Shown one piece after another: positions 50,485-59,264 of a DNA stretch of 64,000 bases. The first letter of the stretch is position 1. Every line of letters begins with the position of its first letter. The notes under the pieces are model-generated. The model had not been told where the DNA came from and ran no database searches. It was given only the letters and a program-made list of their open reading frames with translations. This DNA comes from Methanocella arvoryzae MRE50. GTDB taxonomy: Archaea > Halobacteriota > Methanocellia > Methanocellales > Methanocellaceae. The stretch spans positions 682,001-746,000 of the forward strand of contig NC_009464.1 of NCBI RefSeq assembly GCF_000063445.1, given 5' to 3'. The translations under genes were made by a program, and so were the position numbers.

Positions 50485-50762
50485 ACTATCCTCGGCCCTT
50501 TGATGAAACCTTTCTCTTTACGGGCCGCGTTGGCGATGCACTCTTCCTGAGTGAGCGATTCCCCGGCCACGTCCTCCCGGAAGACGTTGGTCAGCCCGAT
50601 GACGTGGTGGGTTGGCTCCACGCCGTCCGTATTGACCTCGTCCAGCTCCCTGAAGTAATCCAGTATGGAGTTGAACTGCTTTGCGAAGAGCCCTGTTTCC
50701 TCGGGCGAGAGGTCAATGCAGGCAAGACTGCCTATGTGTTCTACGTCTTTCTCGGTGATCAT
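50481..50762 (-). CDS. gatC: Asp/Glu-tRNA amidotransferase subunit C
   Basis: 93 residues. ITEKDVEHIGSLACIDLSPE at the N-terminus, then FNSILDYFRELDEVNTDGVE and a C-terminal R-E-D-V-A/KGFIKGPRIV end typical of GatC, which wraps the GatA-GatB interface. Overlaps asnB (stop) and gatA (start) by 4 bases each. Confidence 0.93.
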   Translation of the reverse strand: MITEKDVEHIGSLACIDLSPEETGLFAKQFNSILDYFRELDEVNTDGVEPTHHVIGLTNVFREDVAGESLTQEECIANAARKEKGFIKGPRIV

Positions 50763-52117
50763 ACAAGCACAACCTTGTAGAGTGTCTGTAAATAGCCGGC
50801 CAGATCACAACCGTGGCTCCGGGCCAGCCGTTCCAGCGTCTTCTGGATGCCAGTGCCATACTGGATGGCCTTCTTGGGCGCACCAGATACATCTGGCGGG
50901 AAGTAATTTTCCGCTACTTTTCTTAGAACATATTTCCGTATATAATCCTTGCCATTAACTCGTAGCTTCAGAGAGGGGTCGAGCTGCCGGGCAAGACTTA
51001 CGACTGCGAGGTCGAGATACGGGACCCGGAGTTCGACGCCGGAGGCCATAGCTGCGGCGTCGTCCCGCTCGAGATTTACTTCGGCGAGATGACGCTGGTC
51101 GTGGTCGAGCATCTCCTGGAGCCGACTTTCTACATATCCGGCTTCGTACCGGGCATAGCCGGCAAACAGCTCGTCGGAGCCCTGGCCGGACAGGAGTACT
51201 TTATACCCGTCAGCCCGGGCCCGCGCAGATAATATATAGAGTGGCAATGCGATAGAGACTGAGACCGGGCTGGCGCTCTCGATGGCGTAGATAACGCCTG
51301 GCAACGCCTCTTCCACGTCTTTTTCTGTGACCTCGTAGACTGTATGCCGGTGTTCTGCGCCTATGGCTCTGGCGGCGTGTATGGCTGCTTTGACGTCGAA
51401 CGACCCGGGCAGGCCTACGGTCAAAAGTGGAGTATCAGGTGCCATGGCGCCGATCAGCGCGCTGTCGATGCCCCCGGAGAACGTGACTGCAGCATCTTTG
51501 TGTAACCGCAGCCAGACGGCCCGGCTGAGCGCTTCATCCAGCAGCCGGACGGCCTCCTGCTCGTCCACGATGGCCGGCTGCATCGGGGGAAGGTCTGCGA
51601 ACCTGCGCTCTCGGCCTTCGGCCAGCATACAACCCGGCGACAGCGACCTGATGTCCCGGATGCCGACTCGCATGAGCGCCTTACGCTCTGAGGCAAAGCC
51701 GAAGCCGGCTTCCGAGCAGCCATAGTAGAGCGGCTTGATGCCCAGCGGATCTCTGACGAGCGTGATGTGGCTACCATCCCGGGCGGCGAACGCGTACTCG
51801 CCGTCGATCTTCGGGGCTGCGCTCTCGAAGCCCGCTATGCCAGCTTTTAGTATCGACGCCAGCACTTCAGTGTCAGACGTGCTCCCGGGCAGAAAATCGG
51901 AGTGGTTGTATATCTCGCCGTTATAGACGAAGGTGACGTTACCGGCAGTGACCGGCTGAGGAAAGTCGCCTGTGACTTTCAGGTGCGCGTGGCCGAGGCA
52001 GGCGTCTCCGAGTTCCTGCACCGCCAGCCCGTCAGGGCCGCGATGCTTGAGGGCCTCGATCATCTGACAGGTTCGCTGTCTTGCCTTTTCGCCGACAAAG
52101 CCGGCTATGCCGCACAT
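50759..52117 (-). CDS. asnB: Asparagine synthetase, glutamine-hydrolysing
   Basis: 452 residues. MCGIAGFVG at the start gives Cys2 as glutaminase nucleophile; FVYNGEIYNHSDF completes the site. The synthetase domain holds VTFSGGIDSALIGAMA (PP-loop) and LSGQGSDELFAGYARYEAGY. It is the short archaeal type. The 4-base overlap with gatC ties free Asn synthesis to tRNA-dependent Asn synthesis in one transcript. The start is ATG 52117; the frame to 52126 adds MHS. TATA AGATATATAG at 52141-52151 (minus) drives the operon with a short leader. Confidence 0.93.
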   Translation of the reverse strand: MCGIAGFVGEKARQRTCQMIEALKHRGPDGLAVQELGDACLGHAHLKVTGDFPQPVTAGNVTFVYNGEIYNHSDFLPGSTSDTEVLASILKAGIAGFESAAPKIDGEYAFAARDGSHITLVRDPLGIKPLYYGCSEAGFGFASERKALMRVGIRDIRSLSPGCMLAEGRERRFADLPPMQPAIVDEQEAVRLLDEALSRAVWLRLHKDAAVTFSGGIDSALIGAMAPDTPLLTVGLPGSFDVKAAIHAARAIGAEHRHTVYEVTEKDVEEALPGVIYAIESASPVSVSIALPLYILSARARADGYKVLLSGQGSDELFAGYARYEAGYVESRLQEMLDHDQRHLAEVNLERDDAAAMASGVELRVPYLDLAVVSLARQLDPSLKLRVNGKDYIRKYVLRKVAENYFPPDVSGAPKKAIQYGTGIQKTLERLARSHGCDLAGYLQTLYKVVLV

Positions 52118-52140
52118 AGAATGCAATAAAGGGCATCTGG

Positions 52141-52151
52141 ACTATATATCT
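52141..52151 (-). promoter_or_regulatory. TATA box of the asnB-gatCAB-topA operon
   Basis: AGATATATAGT on the minus strand, 24-34 bases before asnB, implying a leaderless or nearly leaderless first gene. Confidence 0.6.
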
Positions 52152-52333
52152 TTCTCAGGCTGGCCATGATCAAGACAGTAAGACTGTACAAAGGAATAGC
52201 CCTATGGAAGAGACGCGGGGATATCTACGAGACACTTGTATCAGTACGACGGATTAACGAGAAGATTTATATATACCATGCATTTTATTTACAGGCGATA
52301 GTTATACATGAGACCGACAATGAGCCGATTGAT

Positions 52334-52630
52334 ATGATCGATGAGAGCAAGAAAACGACGAAAAGGAAGGTGCTGGAGTTACTCGACAGTACCAGCCGGC
52401 CGAAAGACGACGCGGAGATAATAGCTGCAGTCGCCATCGACGAAAAAGAGTTGCGACAGATCATCAAGGCGATCAACAACGAGCACTACACCTATGAAGA
52501 GTCGCTCTTAGGGATGGGCCTGGTCAAAGAATGGAAAAGACTCTTCAGGGAACCCGGCTTTACTATTACCGATAAAGGGCGGTACGTGTTGTTGTACATC
52601 CGGAAGAAAGAGCTAGAAGAGATGCTGTAG
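52334..52630 (+). CDS. Small winged-helix-like protein
   Basis: 98 residues. KTTKRKVLELLDSTSRPKDD and AAVAIDEKELRQIIKAINNE look like helices 1-3 of a winged helix, and PGFTITDKGRYVLLYIRKKE is a typical wing. No membrane part. The open frame starts at 52166, but a strong TATA (TTTATATATACC, 52265-52276) lies inside that extension and the added residues are unusual, so ATG 52334 is preferred. Could be a small transcription factor. Unknown target. Confidence 0.55.
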   Translation: MIDESKKTTKRKVLELLDSTSRPKDDAEIIAAVAIDEKELRQIIKAINNEHYTYEESLLGMGLVKEWKRLFREPGFTITDKGRYVLLYIRKKELEEML

Positions 52631-52693
52631 ATTAGTATAGCGAGAGAAGGGAATTATCGGAAATATTATATCTCGGGTAGCCATTATAAAATA

Positions 52694-52715
52694 ATGATAT
52701 CCTTCGGGATATCAT
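52694..52715. terminator. UUCG-capped hairpin
   Basis: ATGATATCC, loop TTCG, GGATATCAT. It stands after the winged-helix gene (plus) and after the minus-strand island genes; it may end transcription from one or both sides, but the T-run is poor. Confidence 0.45.
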
Positions 52716-52719
52716 CTCC

Positions 52720-52770
52720 TTAAAGTCCTGGCAGGCTAATGCGTGTCAAGGTATTACGTGTCAGGCGACT
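52720..52770 (+). repeat. Approximate direct repeat at the island edge, left
   Basis: TTAAAGTCCTGGCAGGCTAA and on, ending GCGACT; resembles 55094-55145 over about 51 bases (shared TTAAAG, TAAT, GTCAAGG, ATTAC, GCGACT). Confidence 0.5.
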
Positions 52771-52829
52771 TTTTATCAATGTCTTATGTCCATTTTTTAT
52801 AGATGCCTTAAAAGCTTCAATAAAGGAGA

Positions 52830-53522
52830 TTACTTTTCGTTCTTTCGTATTACTGATAGCAAATAGGATGAGATGAGGAGGCAACCAATTAATATCAGTG
52901 TATTGAAGTTAAAGCCTGGAGACGGGTTTGCTGAATGGTTGGGCAACGAGATAGCCGAAGGCATAGCTGTGGGAAGTATCTTCTGCGTTATATTAATATC
53001 TGGCATTATTTCAAGCGATATACATTCGCTATCGCTCAATCTTGGAAATTCCACGTCTTTATCCACAAGTTTTATCCAAAATATACGCTCATTATTTGCC
53101 CCCACCCACTTTTCAAGAAATACAAGCTTTTTTGAGTGATTTTTTTCTGGTTGTAGATATACATAGTAATATCCACTTAAGCTATTATCACATGCATTAT
53201 CCATCTGGATACTGCTAATACCATATCGAGTGAAAAAGTTTATAATTGTTGTATTTTTTGCCGCCACTTGATGCACGATTTGGAAATAGGTTACAGGATC
53301 GATATCTGGATTTATAGAACTACCCTGCAAGTTTTCCGTTTTATTTGGGGGAAACTTTGACCAAGGTAAAAATGGTTCATCCATAGGAGGATAGGATGCG
53401 TTAACATCAACCAAGGTATTATTTACCATAGTAAGCGCAAATGACGAACAGGATAGGATCACAGTAAATATTATTAATGCTAACATCAGTAATATTATTA
53501 AAAAAAATGAATGCCTTTTCAT
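52830..53522 (-). CDS. Secreted protein with PGF-type C-terminal sorting tail
   Basis: 230 residues. N-terminal signal (FFLIILLMLALIIFTVILSC), an outer domain with several N-glycosylation sequons and FQIVHQVAAKNTTIINFFTR, and a C-terminal tail S-P-G-F followed by a hydrophobic helix (LILIGCLLISSYLLSV) and basic RKNEK. The P-G-F + helix + basic end matches the archaeosortase (PGF-CTERM) sorting signal, so the mature protein is likely lipid-linked at the surface. The middle domain is unknown. Very AT-rich DNA. Neighbour of the transglutaminase-like gene. Confidence 0.68.
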   Translation of the reverse strand: MKRHSFFLIILLMLALIIFTVILSCSSFALTMVNNTLVDVNASYPPMDEPFLPWSKFPPNKTENLQGSSINPDIDPVTYFQIVHQVAAKNTTIINFFTRYGISSIQMDNACDNSLSGYYYVYLQPEKNHSKKLVFLEKWVGANNERIFWIKLVDKDVEFPRLSDSECISLEIMPDINITQKILPTAMPSAISLPNHSANPSPGFNFNTLILIGCLLISSYLLSVIRKNEK

Positions 53523-53614
53523 AGTGTATACCTACTATAGTCCGTTGTGAAACTTTTAGTACGGTCCGGCAGTCTACCAGACCTGCCGGATCGTACTATT
53601 AGTTTCAAGAATGA

Positions 53615-54955
53615 CTAGTTGTATTCTGATGGCTCTCCTAAATCGGTAATGATCTGGAAATCATTCCACTGAAGTAATAATTGATCACCATACGGATCAC
53701 TCATAACAACACTATCATCTGCATAGCGCATATTCTTTAGATGAATATGCGTATATCCGAATCGCTTATAGATCTGCGGGTCATCAAATGAACTGCAGAA
53801 TGCTGGGTCGGAATGAACCCATCTATTGCCATCCCATATTACTAAAAATGCATGACCTCTTAAAATTCCACTTGTATCGCGATAGTCCATTGAATAATAT
53901 TTAGCCGGGATGCGCAAAGCTCTTTCAAACGATACTGCTAATGTTGCATATTCGTCGCACATACCTTCATACCCATGACTTATTATATATTGATCGGATG
54001 CAGTATATTGACTGTAAGGATAGCCATCATTTGAGTTCATGTTACTAGAAACGTAGAAGCGTATTGAGTTTGACGTATCGAATGCATTATAAGTTTCTTC
54101 AACACACTCTGCTGCAGTGGCTGCTTCACGTAATATTGCATAATTATATTGATTATAGAGATCACTTACTCCTATATTTTCACCGCCATCTGGATCGGGT
54201 AAATGGTTTGCATCGTTATCATATACCTCTATACCATAGGTCCCACTATATGCGGTCAAATTGACAAAGTGTGTCGTAGTATCACCCGGAGAGACCCGGA
54301 CTTCTGTACCAATGGGTTTAAACCCGATGGATGTACCACTCAAGGGCATAAATGGAACTGTTACAGTTGTCGATGTATATGGAGCTAAATTATTGAACGG
54401 AGCGGCATAGCCGTATGAATCTTCCAGAGACCATAGTATCACTTGACCGCTTGCAGTGTTTGGACCCGCATTATATATGGTAATCTGATTATCAAAAATC
54501 ACATCCTGAATCCAATACCAGTTATAATAGGCTCCAGTAATATAGACTGTAGAGGAAGCAGCTAATGCGGATGCCGATACATCAGACGAATCAGCAGATA
54601 GCTGTTTTTCGAGATTCGCTTCAGATTTTTTCATTCTAACTATAAAACTCGATGGGTTTTCAATTACATCAAAGCCAGATTTATCTTCTTGTACCTTCTT
54701 TGATGTGTTCATTAAGACAAGACCAGGATATCGCCCCTCATAGGTCTTATCGACCAAAATTTTACCGTTATTAGTAAATTTCGGAAGTAGTATTTTATCC
54801 TTGTCTACCTTAGGCGAATCCATGCTAATCGTCTTGTTTATTGAGGACAACTTTTGATCGTCCATAACTGCATGTGATTCAGCTTGGACAACGCTTCCTA
54901 ATACTATGCAACTGAGTAGTATTGCGATCGTTACATAAGATAAGACTTTCCTCAT
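53615..54955 (-). CDS. Secreted transglutaminase-like protein
   Basis: 446 residues. Signal peptide at 1-25 (VTIAILLSCIVLGSVVQA). After an N-terminal region and a CARDB/Ig-like part (about 140-225; NAGPNTASGQVILWSLEDS) a transglutaminase core domain follows with Cys in YEGMCDEYATLAVSFERALR, His in ILRGHAFLVIW and Asp in WVHSDPAF. The fold either cross-links or cleaves peptides or amides. Outside the cell it may act on the S-layer or on foreign wall material. AT-rich. GGTGGTGAT and TGA of the small upstream gene precede the ATG, implying coupling. Confidence 0.78.
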   Translation of the reverse strand: MRKVLSYVTIAILLSCIVLGSVVQAESHAVMDDQKLSSINKTISMDSPKVDKDKILLPKFTNNGKILVDKTYEGRYPGLVLMNTSKKVQEDKSGFDVIENPSSFIVRMKKSEANLEKQLSADSSDVSASALAASSTVYITGAYYNWYWIQDVIFDNQITIYNAGPNTASGQVILWSLEDSYGYAAPFNNLAPYTSTTVTVPFMPLSGTSIGFKPIGTEVRVSPGDTTTHFVNLTAYSGTYGIEVYDNDANHLPDPDGGENIGVSDLYNQYNYAILREAATAAECVEETYNAFDTSNSIRFYVSSNMNSNDGYPYSQYTASDQYIISHGYEGMCDEYATLAVSFERALRIPAKYYSMDYRDTSGILRGHAFLVIWDGNRWVHSDPAFCSSFDDPQIYKRFGYTHIHLKNMRYADDSVVMSDPYGDQLLLQWNDFQIITDLGEPSEYN

Positions 54956-54958
54956 GAA

Positions 54959-55081
54959 TCAATCACCACCATACGAAGACTCATTAGGCCTATCCAACAT
55001 TACTACCGATGCGATATTACCATCGACAACAACAAGCGCCACTGCCGAAAGTGCCAATTCTATGATCGGATTCTGTCTCAT
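54959..55081 (-). CDS. Small leader protein, 40 residues
   Basis: Begins MRQNPIIELALSAVALVVVD and ends SSYGGD; SD GGGGGTAA lies eight bases before the ATG. The stop is separated by three bases from the transglutaminase-like start, and its last codons (GGTGGTGAT) are that gene's ribosome site. It has one hydrophobic stretch; it could be a small membrane peptide or simply a translational leader. Confidence 0.45.
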   Translation of the reverse strand: MRQNPIIELALSAVALVVVDGNIASVVMLDRPNESSYGGD

Positions 55082-55093
55082 ACAATTACCCCC

Positions 55094-55145
55094 TTAAAGC
55101 CCGGGCCATAATAACGCATGTCAAGGAATTACTAGCCATGCGACT
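55094..55145 (+). repeat. Approximate direct repeat at the island edge, right
   Basis: TTAAAGCCCGGGCCATAATA and on, ending GCGACT. Resembles 52720-52770. Together they frame the AT-rich genes between them. Confidence 0.5.
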
Positions 55146-55149
55146 TCAG

Positions 55150-56158
55150 GTTAATCACCATTTACCTTAAATACCATATATAATTATGGGGCCAATAGAC
55201 ACATATTTCTATAATAAAAATAATTAGTAGTGCTGTAAGTTATGTAGAAATATAGATATTATACACATATGATAAGATGAATTATTTATACGACATAGTT
55301 ATTTTTTCAATTGGTTGATAGATATGAGTTCGCCGGATAACCTCCAGGCAACTTTATACATATATAGGCCGATATTAACCCAGTGCAGCGTCGGTTTTTG
55401 CCTTTACCGCTGGCATCTGAAACCCGCGAGCATACATATATAGCTAAGAAATTACTGGCGGACAGGACGACTGCCCGGAGAGCCATCAAGGGCAGTGGAG
55501 ATAACGATATATAGCAGATCGTTCGTTGAGATGGAACTGGTTGAGGAAACACCCAATGGCAAAAAAAGGAGTACGTCATTATTTCAGCCTCGTCGACTCA
55601 TGCCCCATCTTCTCTCCAGAAGTTGTAGATGAAGGTTAATACGGCGACGTGGCAGACGGAGGATGGCCCCTCGTGATCTTCAGATGGGCGTGGGCAGAAT
55701 TTACCACTATCCAGCACGGCAGTCTTATTAGAGGTGCAATAGCTGATCGTCTCGATCTTCCGGCATGTCCGCTGTCGGGTGTCATCTTCAGAAAAAGGTT
55801 AAAACTGACCAGCTGGACTATATAATTTTCTTATCGCGAAGAATTCTCGCATAGGCTTTACCGATCCTATCGAATTGCCGCCCAGAGTTCCCCTATGTTC
55901 GCCCGGCGCATGGTTAACGCAAGGATTAGATAGACCATCGTGGCGACCAGAAGCATCCCGGCAAGCAGGTTTTCGGCACTTAGCCCCGGACACTACGTGC
56001 CTTTTTACGTGATCGTGGTCGGACATTGCCCATATGAGAACAAGAGGCGCTGACAGTTAAAAATTAGACAACGATCAGCCATGTTGTTTAGAAATTATCC
56101 CGATTTTACACTTGACTGAGTACATCACATACGTCAGGCTCGCCCGAGAGGAAACCCT
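55150..56158. other. 1-kb gap without a clear gene, perhaps decayed
   Basis: Composition switches from AT-rich to GC-rich at about 55320. Only broken peptides appear, for example MAKKGVRHYFSLVDSCPIFS on plus (about 55557-55640) and MLLVATMVYLILALTMRRAN on minus (55956 down to 55867, 29 residues, no ribosome site). These look like gene remains, but no parent is recognised. Confidence 0.4.
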
Positions 56159-56908
56159 TTATTTATCCGGCCTCGGACTGGCATGTTCAGCCTCATGTCT
56201 GCCGCCCCGCAGAGCCCTTTTTGCCATAATGACCAGACTCCTGTAGATGTAGGTCAGCCCGAACCAGATCTGCTTCAGCCGCAGATACTTCGTGAACTTC
56301 GACTCCCCCTTCCTGGCCCTTATCGTGACAGGACAATACCCGATCTTCAGGCCCTCCTTCCACGAGTTGAAGACGATGTCGTACTCTATGTCGAAACCGC
56401 AGGCCGACAGCCCCGGGTAGATAGTCTCCACCGCCTTCCTGGTAAAGACCCAGTAGCAACTCTGGATGTCAGGCAGATCCTGGCTGTAGGCCAGCGTAGT
56501 CAGCCCTGACGTCAGCCGGTTGATGAACAGCGAGAACCGGCCCAGCAGCTCGACCTGCTTCTGTGGATCCCGGCTGCCGAGGACGACATGGTAGCCCTGC
56601 CCGAGCCGCTCGATCAGCCGGTCGATCTCCCGGGGGTCGCAGGTGTAGTCCGCATCGATCATGGCCAGGTACTCGTGATCGCCCTTCAAAAAGTACTGCA
56701 TGGCCGTCCTGACCCCGCAGCCTTTGCCTTTGCCGAACTGCTGCTGCAAAAAAAGACAGCCTGCCCCCTCGGCGATCTCTCTCGTTCTATCCGTAGAGCC
56801 GCCGTCGACCACCAGTACCCTGAAGCTGGAAGGGATTTCGGGCACAAGCGCTTTCAACGCCTCTTCCTCGTTGAGCGTGGGCAGGAGCAGCAAGCAATTA
56901 CTAGTCAT
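56159..56908 (-). CDS. Family 2 glycosyltransferase (polyprenyl-phosphate mannosyltransferase-like)
   Basis: 249 residues. GT-A fold: LLLLPTLNEEEALKALVPEI, RVLVVDGGSTDRTREIAEGA, GKGKGCGVRTAMQYFLKGDH and MIDADYTCDP (D-x-D metal motif), then LGSRDPQK and SCYWVFTRKAVE. It resembles DPM1-like enzymes that charge dolichyl phosphate with a sugar for surface glycosylation. The end (about 200-249) is basic and lacks membrane spans. TATA AATTATATATAAAA (56927-56940, minus) lies just upstream. Confidence 0.85.
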   Translation of the reverse strand: MTSNCLLLLPTLNEEEALKALVPEIPSSFRVLVVDGGSTDRTREIAEGAGCLFLQQQFGKGKGCGVRTAMQYFLKGDHEYLAMIDADYTCDPREIDRLIERLGQGYHVVLGSRDPQKQVELLGRFSLFINRLTSGLTTLAYSQDLPDIQSCYWVFTRKAVETIYPGLSACGFDIEYDIVFNSWKEGLKIGYCPVTIRARKGESKFTKYLRLKQIWFGLTYIYRSLVIMAKRALRGGRHEAEHASPRPDK

Positions 56909-56926
56909 GCATATCTTAATATATCG

Positions 56927-56940
56927 TTTTATATATAATT
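56927..56940 (-). promoter_or_regulatory. TATA box of the GT2 gene
   Basis: AATTATATATAAAA on the minus strand, 19-32 bases before the start codon; it overlaps the 3' end of purB. Confidence 0.5.
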
Positions 56941-58282
56941 ACTTTGTCTTGTAGCCTTCTTTCCGCAGGACTTCTTCAACCTGCTCGACCGCAGTGCCGA
57001 TATACCCCTCAGGGTCGGTGATCATGTCGACTTCTGCAGGAGTGAGCTTCGCGGAAATTTCGGGGTTTTCCAGCAGCGCCTGTTTTAGTGTCAGGCCCTG
57101 CTCGAAAGCCTTCATCGAGGCTTCCCTGACGATCTCGTGAGCCTTCTGCCTGCCGAAGCCCCTGTTCGCTAAAGCGATCATGACCGCTTCGCTCATCTGG
57201 ACGCCCCGGAGGACGTTGAGGTTGCGCTTGATATTTTCAGGATAGAAGGTCAGGCCGGTGATGACCCGGATGGCCTTGTTCAGGATGTGGTCGAGGAGAA
57301 TCGAGGCCTCGGGGATGATGACCCGCTCGCACGACGAGTTGGTCAGGTCCCTCTCATCCCACAGCACGTTGTTCTGCAGCGCCGGCTCCACGTAGGACCG
57401 GACAACCCGGGCCAGACCGCAGACCTGCTCGGCATTAATGGGATTGCGCTTGTGCGGCATCGTGGAAGAGCCCACCTGCTTCTTACCGAAGCCCTCGGCA
57501 AGCTCGCCGATCTCGCTGCGCTGCATGAGCCTGATCTCGAGGCAGATCTTGTCGAGTGTGCTCGCGACGCCCGCGAGGAACATCATGTATTCTGCGTGCC
57601 GGTCGCGCTGGATGATCTGGCTCGAGACTGTGACGGCGGGGATGCCGAGGTAGCTCATCGTGAGCTCCTTGATCCTGATTCCATCCTTGCCGAAAGCCGC
57701 CTGAGTGCCTACGGCACCGCTCATCTGGCCGACAGCCACTCTGGAGCGCATTTGACTGAGCCGCTCCTGGTGCCGGGAAACCTCCATCGCCCAGATCGCA
57801 AAACGCAGCCCGTAAGTAGTGGGGACTGCAAGCTGGCCGTGAGTCCTGCCCGCGGTGACCAGCGTCTTCGTCGCATCCGCCTTTTCGAGCAGCGCCATCT
57901 TCAGCTTCTGGAGCTTGACCTCGATGATATCGAGAGAGTCTTTCAACTGCAGCCCCAGGCCCGTGTCCAGGATGTCGTTAGAAGTAGCCCCGTAGTGAAT
58001 CCACTTGCCCGCTTCCTCGCCGCAGACCTCTGCGAAGCCTAATACAACGGCCATCATGTCGTGGCTGATCTCGTCCTCGATCGCCCGGACCCGCTCGACG
58101 CTTACCTTATCCACGTTTTCGCCGATGATCCTGGCGCACTCTTTCGGCACGATGCCGACCTCAGCTTCCGCCCGGGCCAGCGCAGCCTCGACCAGCAGCA
58201 GCTTTCGGAGTTTGGCCTCCTCTGTCCAGACCGCCTTCATCTCCGGCGTCCCGTACCTGAACTCAATCGGGTGTATTGCCAT
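56939..58282 (-). CDS. purB: Adenylosuccinate lyase
   Basis: 447 residues of the fumarase/aspartase superfamily. WIHYGATSNDILDTGLGLQL, VTAGRTHGQLAVPTTYG (catalytic His), and the signature GSSTMPHKRNPINAEQVCGL. It cleaves SAICAR and adenylosuccinate in purine synthesis. Start ATG 58282 (AIHPIEFRYGTPEM) rather than 58291. Complete in length. The GT2 gene follows on the same strand 31 bases later but has its own TATA. Confidence 0.94.
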   Translation of the reverse strand: MAIHPIEFRYGTPEMKAVWTEEAKLRKLLLVEAALARAEAEVGIVPKECARIIGENVDKVSVERVRAIEDEISHDMMAVVLGFAEVCGEEAGKWIHYGATSNDILDTGLGLQLKDSLDIIEVKLQKLKMALLEKADATKTLVTAGRTHGQLAVPTTYGLRFAIWAMEVSRHQERLSQMRSRVAVGQMSGAVGTQAAFGKDGIRIKELTMSYLGIPAVTVSSQIIQRDRHAEYMMFLAGVASTLDKICLEIRLMQRSEIGELAEGFGKKQVGSSTMPHKRNPINAEQVCGLARVVRSYVEPALQNNVLWDERDLTNSSCERVIIPEASILLDHILNKAIRVITGLTFYPENIKRNLNVLRGVQMSEAVMIALANRGFGRQKAHEIVREASMKAFEQGLTLKQALLENPEISAKLTPAEVDMITDPEGYIGTAVEQVEEVLRKEGYKTK

Positions 58283-58429
58283 GAAAATCAATCATCCTGT
58301 GAGAGTAAAATCAAGGCTTAGATATGCACACGACCATTAAATAGTATACGCTGGCCAGAGTGATGAGAATAGCGTCCTGGCGTTTGATCAGTTTTCCGGC
58401 GTTTGTTATAGCTATCATCCACTATCAGC

Positions 58430-59134
58430 TCAGGCCGTTACCGCATGCGGCTCTATTTGTCTGAGCCGGTCTGGATAGTTGCTGCTGATGAAGTCGACGC
58501 CCATGTCGGCGTATCTGGCCACGTCGCGGGAGTCGTCGATGTTCCATACGCACACTAAAAAGCCGTCTCTGTGTGCCTCGTCGACGATGTCGCGGGAGAC
58601 GATGTCCTTTCTCAGGAAGATCGTGTCGGCGAGGAAATCGTTGTGTAAACGGTGGAACTCGATGGGGAGCTTGCTAGCGATGGCGGCGGTCATGATGCCT
58701 GGCCGGAGTTCTTTGACCCGCCGGATGGAGTAGTAGAAGAAGGAAGAGATGATACAGTCCTCTGAAAAGTTATTTTTCTCCACGATGTCGATCACGTCGT
58801 TTTCGAGGCCTTCGAGCTTCAGCTCGATGATCAGCTTTTTTTGGCCGCTCTTCACCAGATCGATGGCTTCCTGTAATGTGGGCACTTTCTCGCCCTTGCC
58901 GGCGTCGAGCTTCCTGATGTCGGCGAGGCTCATCTCGCTCACTTTACCCCGGCCGTTCGTCGTCCTCTCCACGGTATCGTCGTGCATGACAACGATGTGC
59001 CCGTCGGCGGTGCGCCGGACGTCAAGCTCGATCCAGTCCACCCCGAGCTCTATCGCTTTTTGAAAGGAGCGGAGCGTGTTCTCCGGCTCGTAGCCCGCGG
59101 CGCCCCTGTGACCGATGACCATGAAATCATACAT
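58430..59134 (-). CDS. Glycerophosphodiester phosphodiesterase
   Basis: 234 residues of a TIM-barrel PLC-like phosphodiesterase. MVIGHRGAAGYEPENTLRSF (His and Glu), WIELDVRRTADGHIVVMHDD (Glu, Asp, second His) and KLIIELKLEG give the active site. It hydrolyses glycerophosphodiesters or, in archaea, possibly lipid head-group products. No signal peptide. The frame to 59191 adds unlikely sequence; ATG 59134 is chosen (59122 is another option). Confidence 0.88.
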   Translation of the reverse strand: MYDFMVIGHRGAAGYEPENTLRSFQKAIELGVDWIELDVRRTADGHIVVMHDDTVERTTNGRGKVSEMSLADIRKLDAGKGEKVPTLQEAIDLVKSGQKKLIIELKLEGLENDVIDIVEKNNFSEDCIISSFFYYSIRRVKELRPGIMTAAIASKLPIEFHRLHNDFLADTIFLRKDIVSRDIVDEAHRDGFLVCVWNIDDSRDVARYADMGVDFISSNYPDRLRQIEPHAVTA

Positions 59135-59201
59135 ACGAGAATATGGGAGATACACGCTTAAAGAAATTAGGCGTGCGAGAGACGAAAACAAAACAGTGAA
59201 G

Positions 59202-59232
59202 CGGGGATAACCGCAAAAGCGGTAATCCCGCC
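59202..59232 (-). terminator. Strong hairpin terminator
   Basis: On the minus strand GCGGGATTACCGC, loop TTTT, GCGGTTATCCCCGC, then a T-rich stretch. It ends the coiled-coil membrane gene just before the diesterase gene. Confidence 0.7.
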
Positions 59233-59264
59233 GGTACCCGGCCAGAAATTTTCGTCAGGCAGGC

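Noticed and set aside
55307-55579. 90-residue minus-strand protein in the gap after the island
   Set aside because: No ribosome site, unnatural Ser/Leu/Pro/Cys composition, no promoter.
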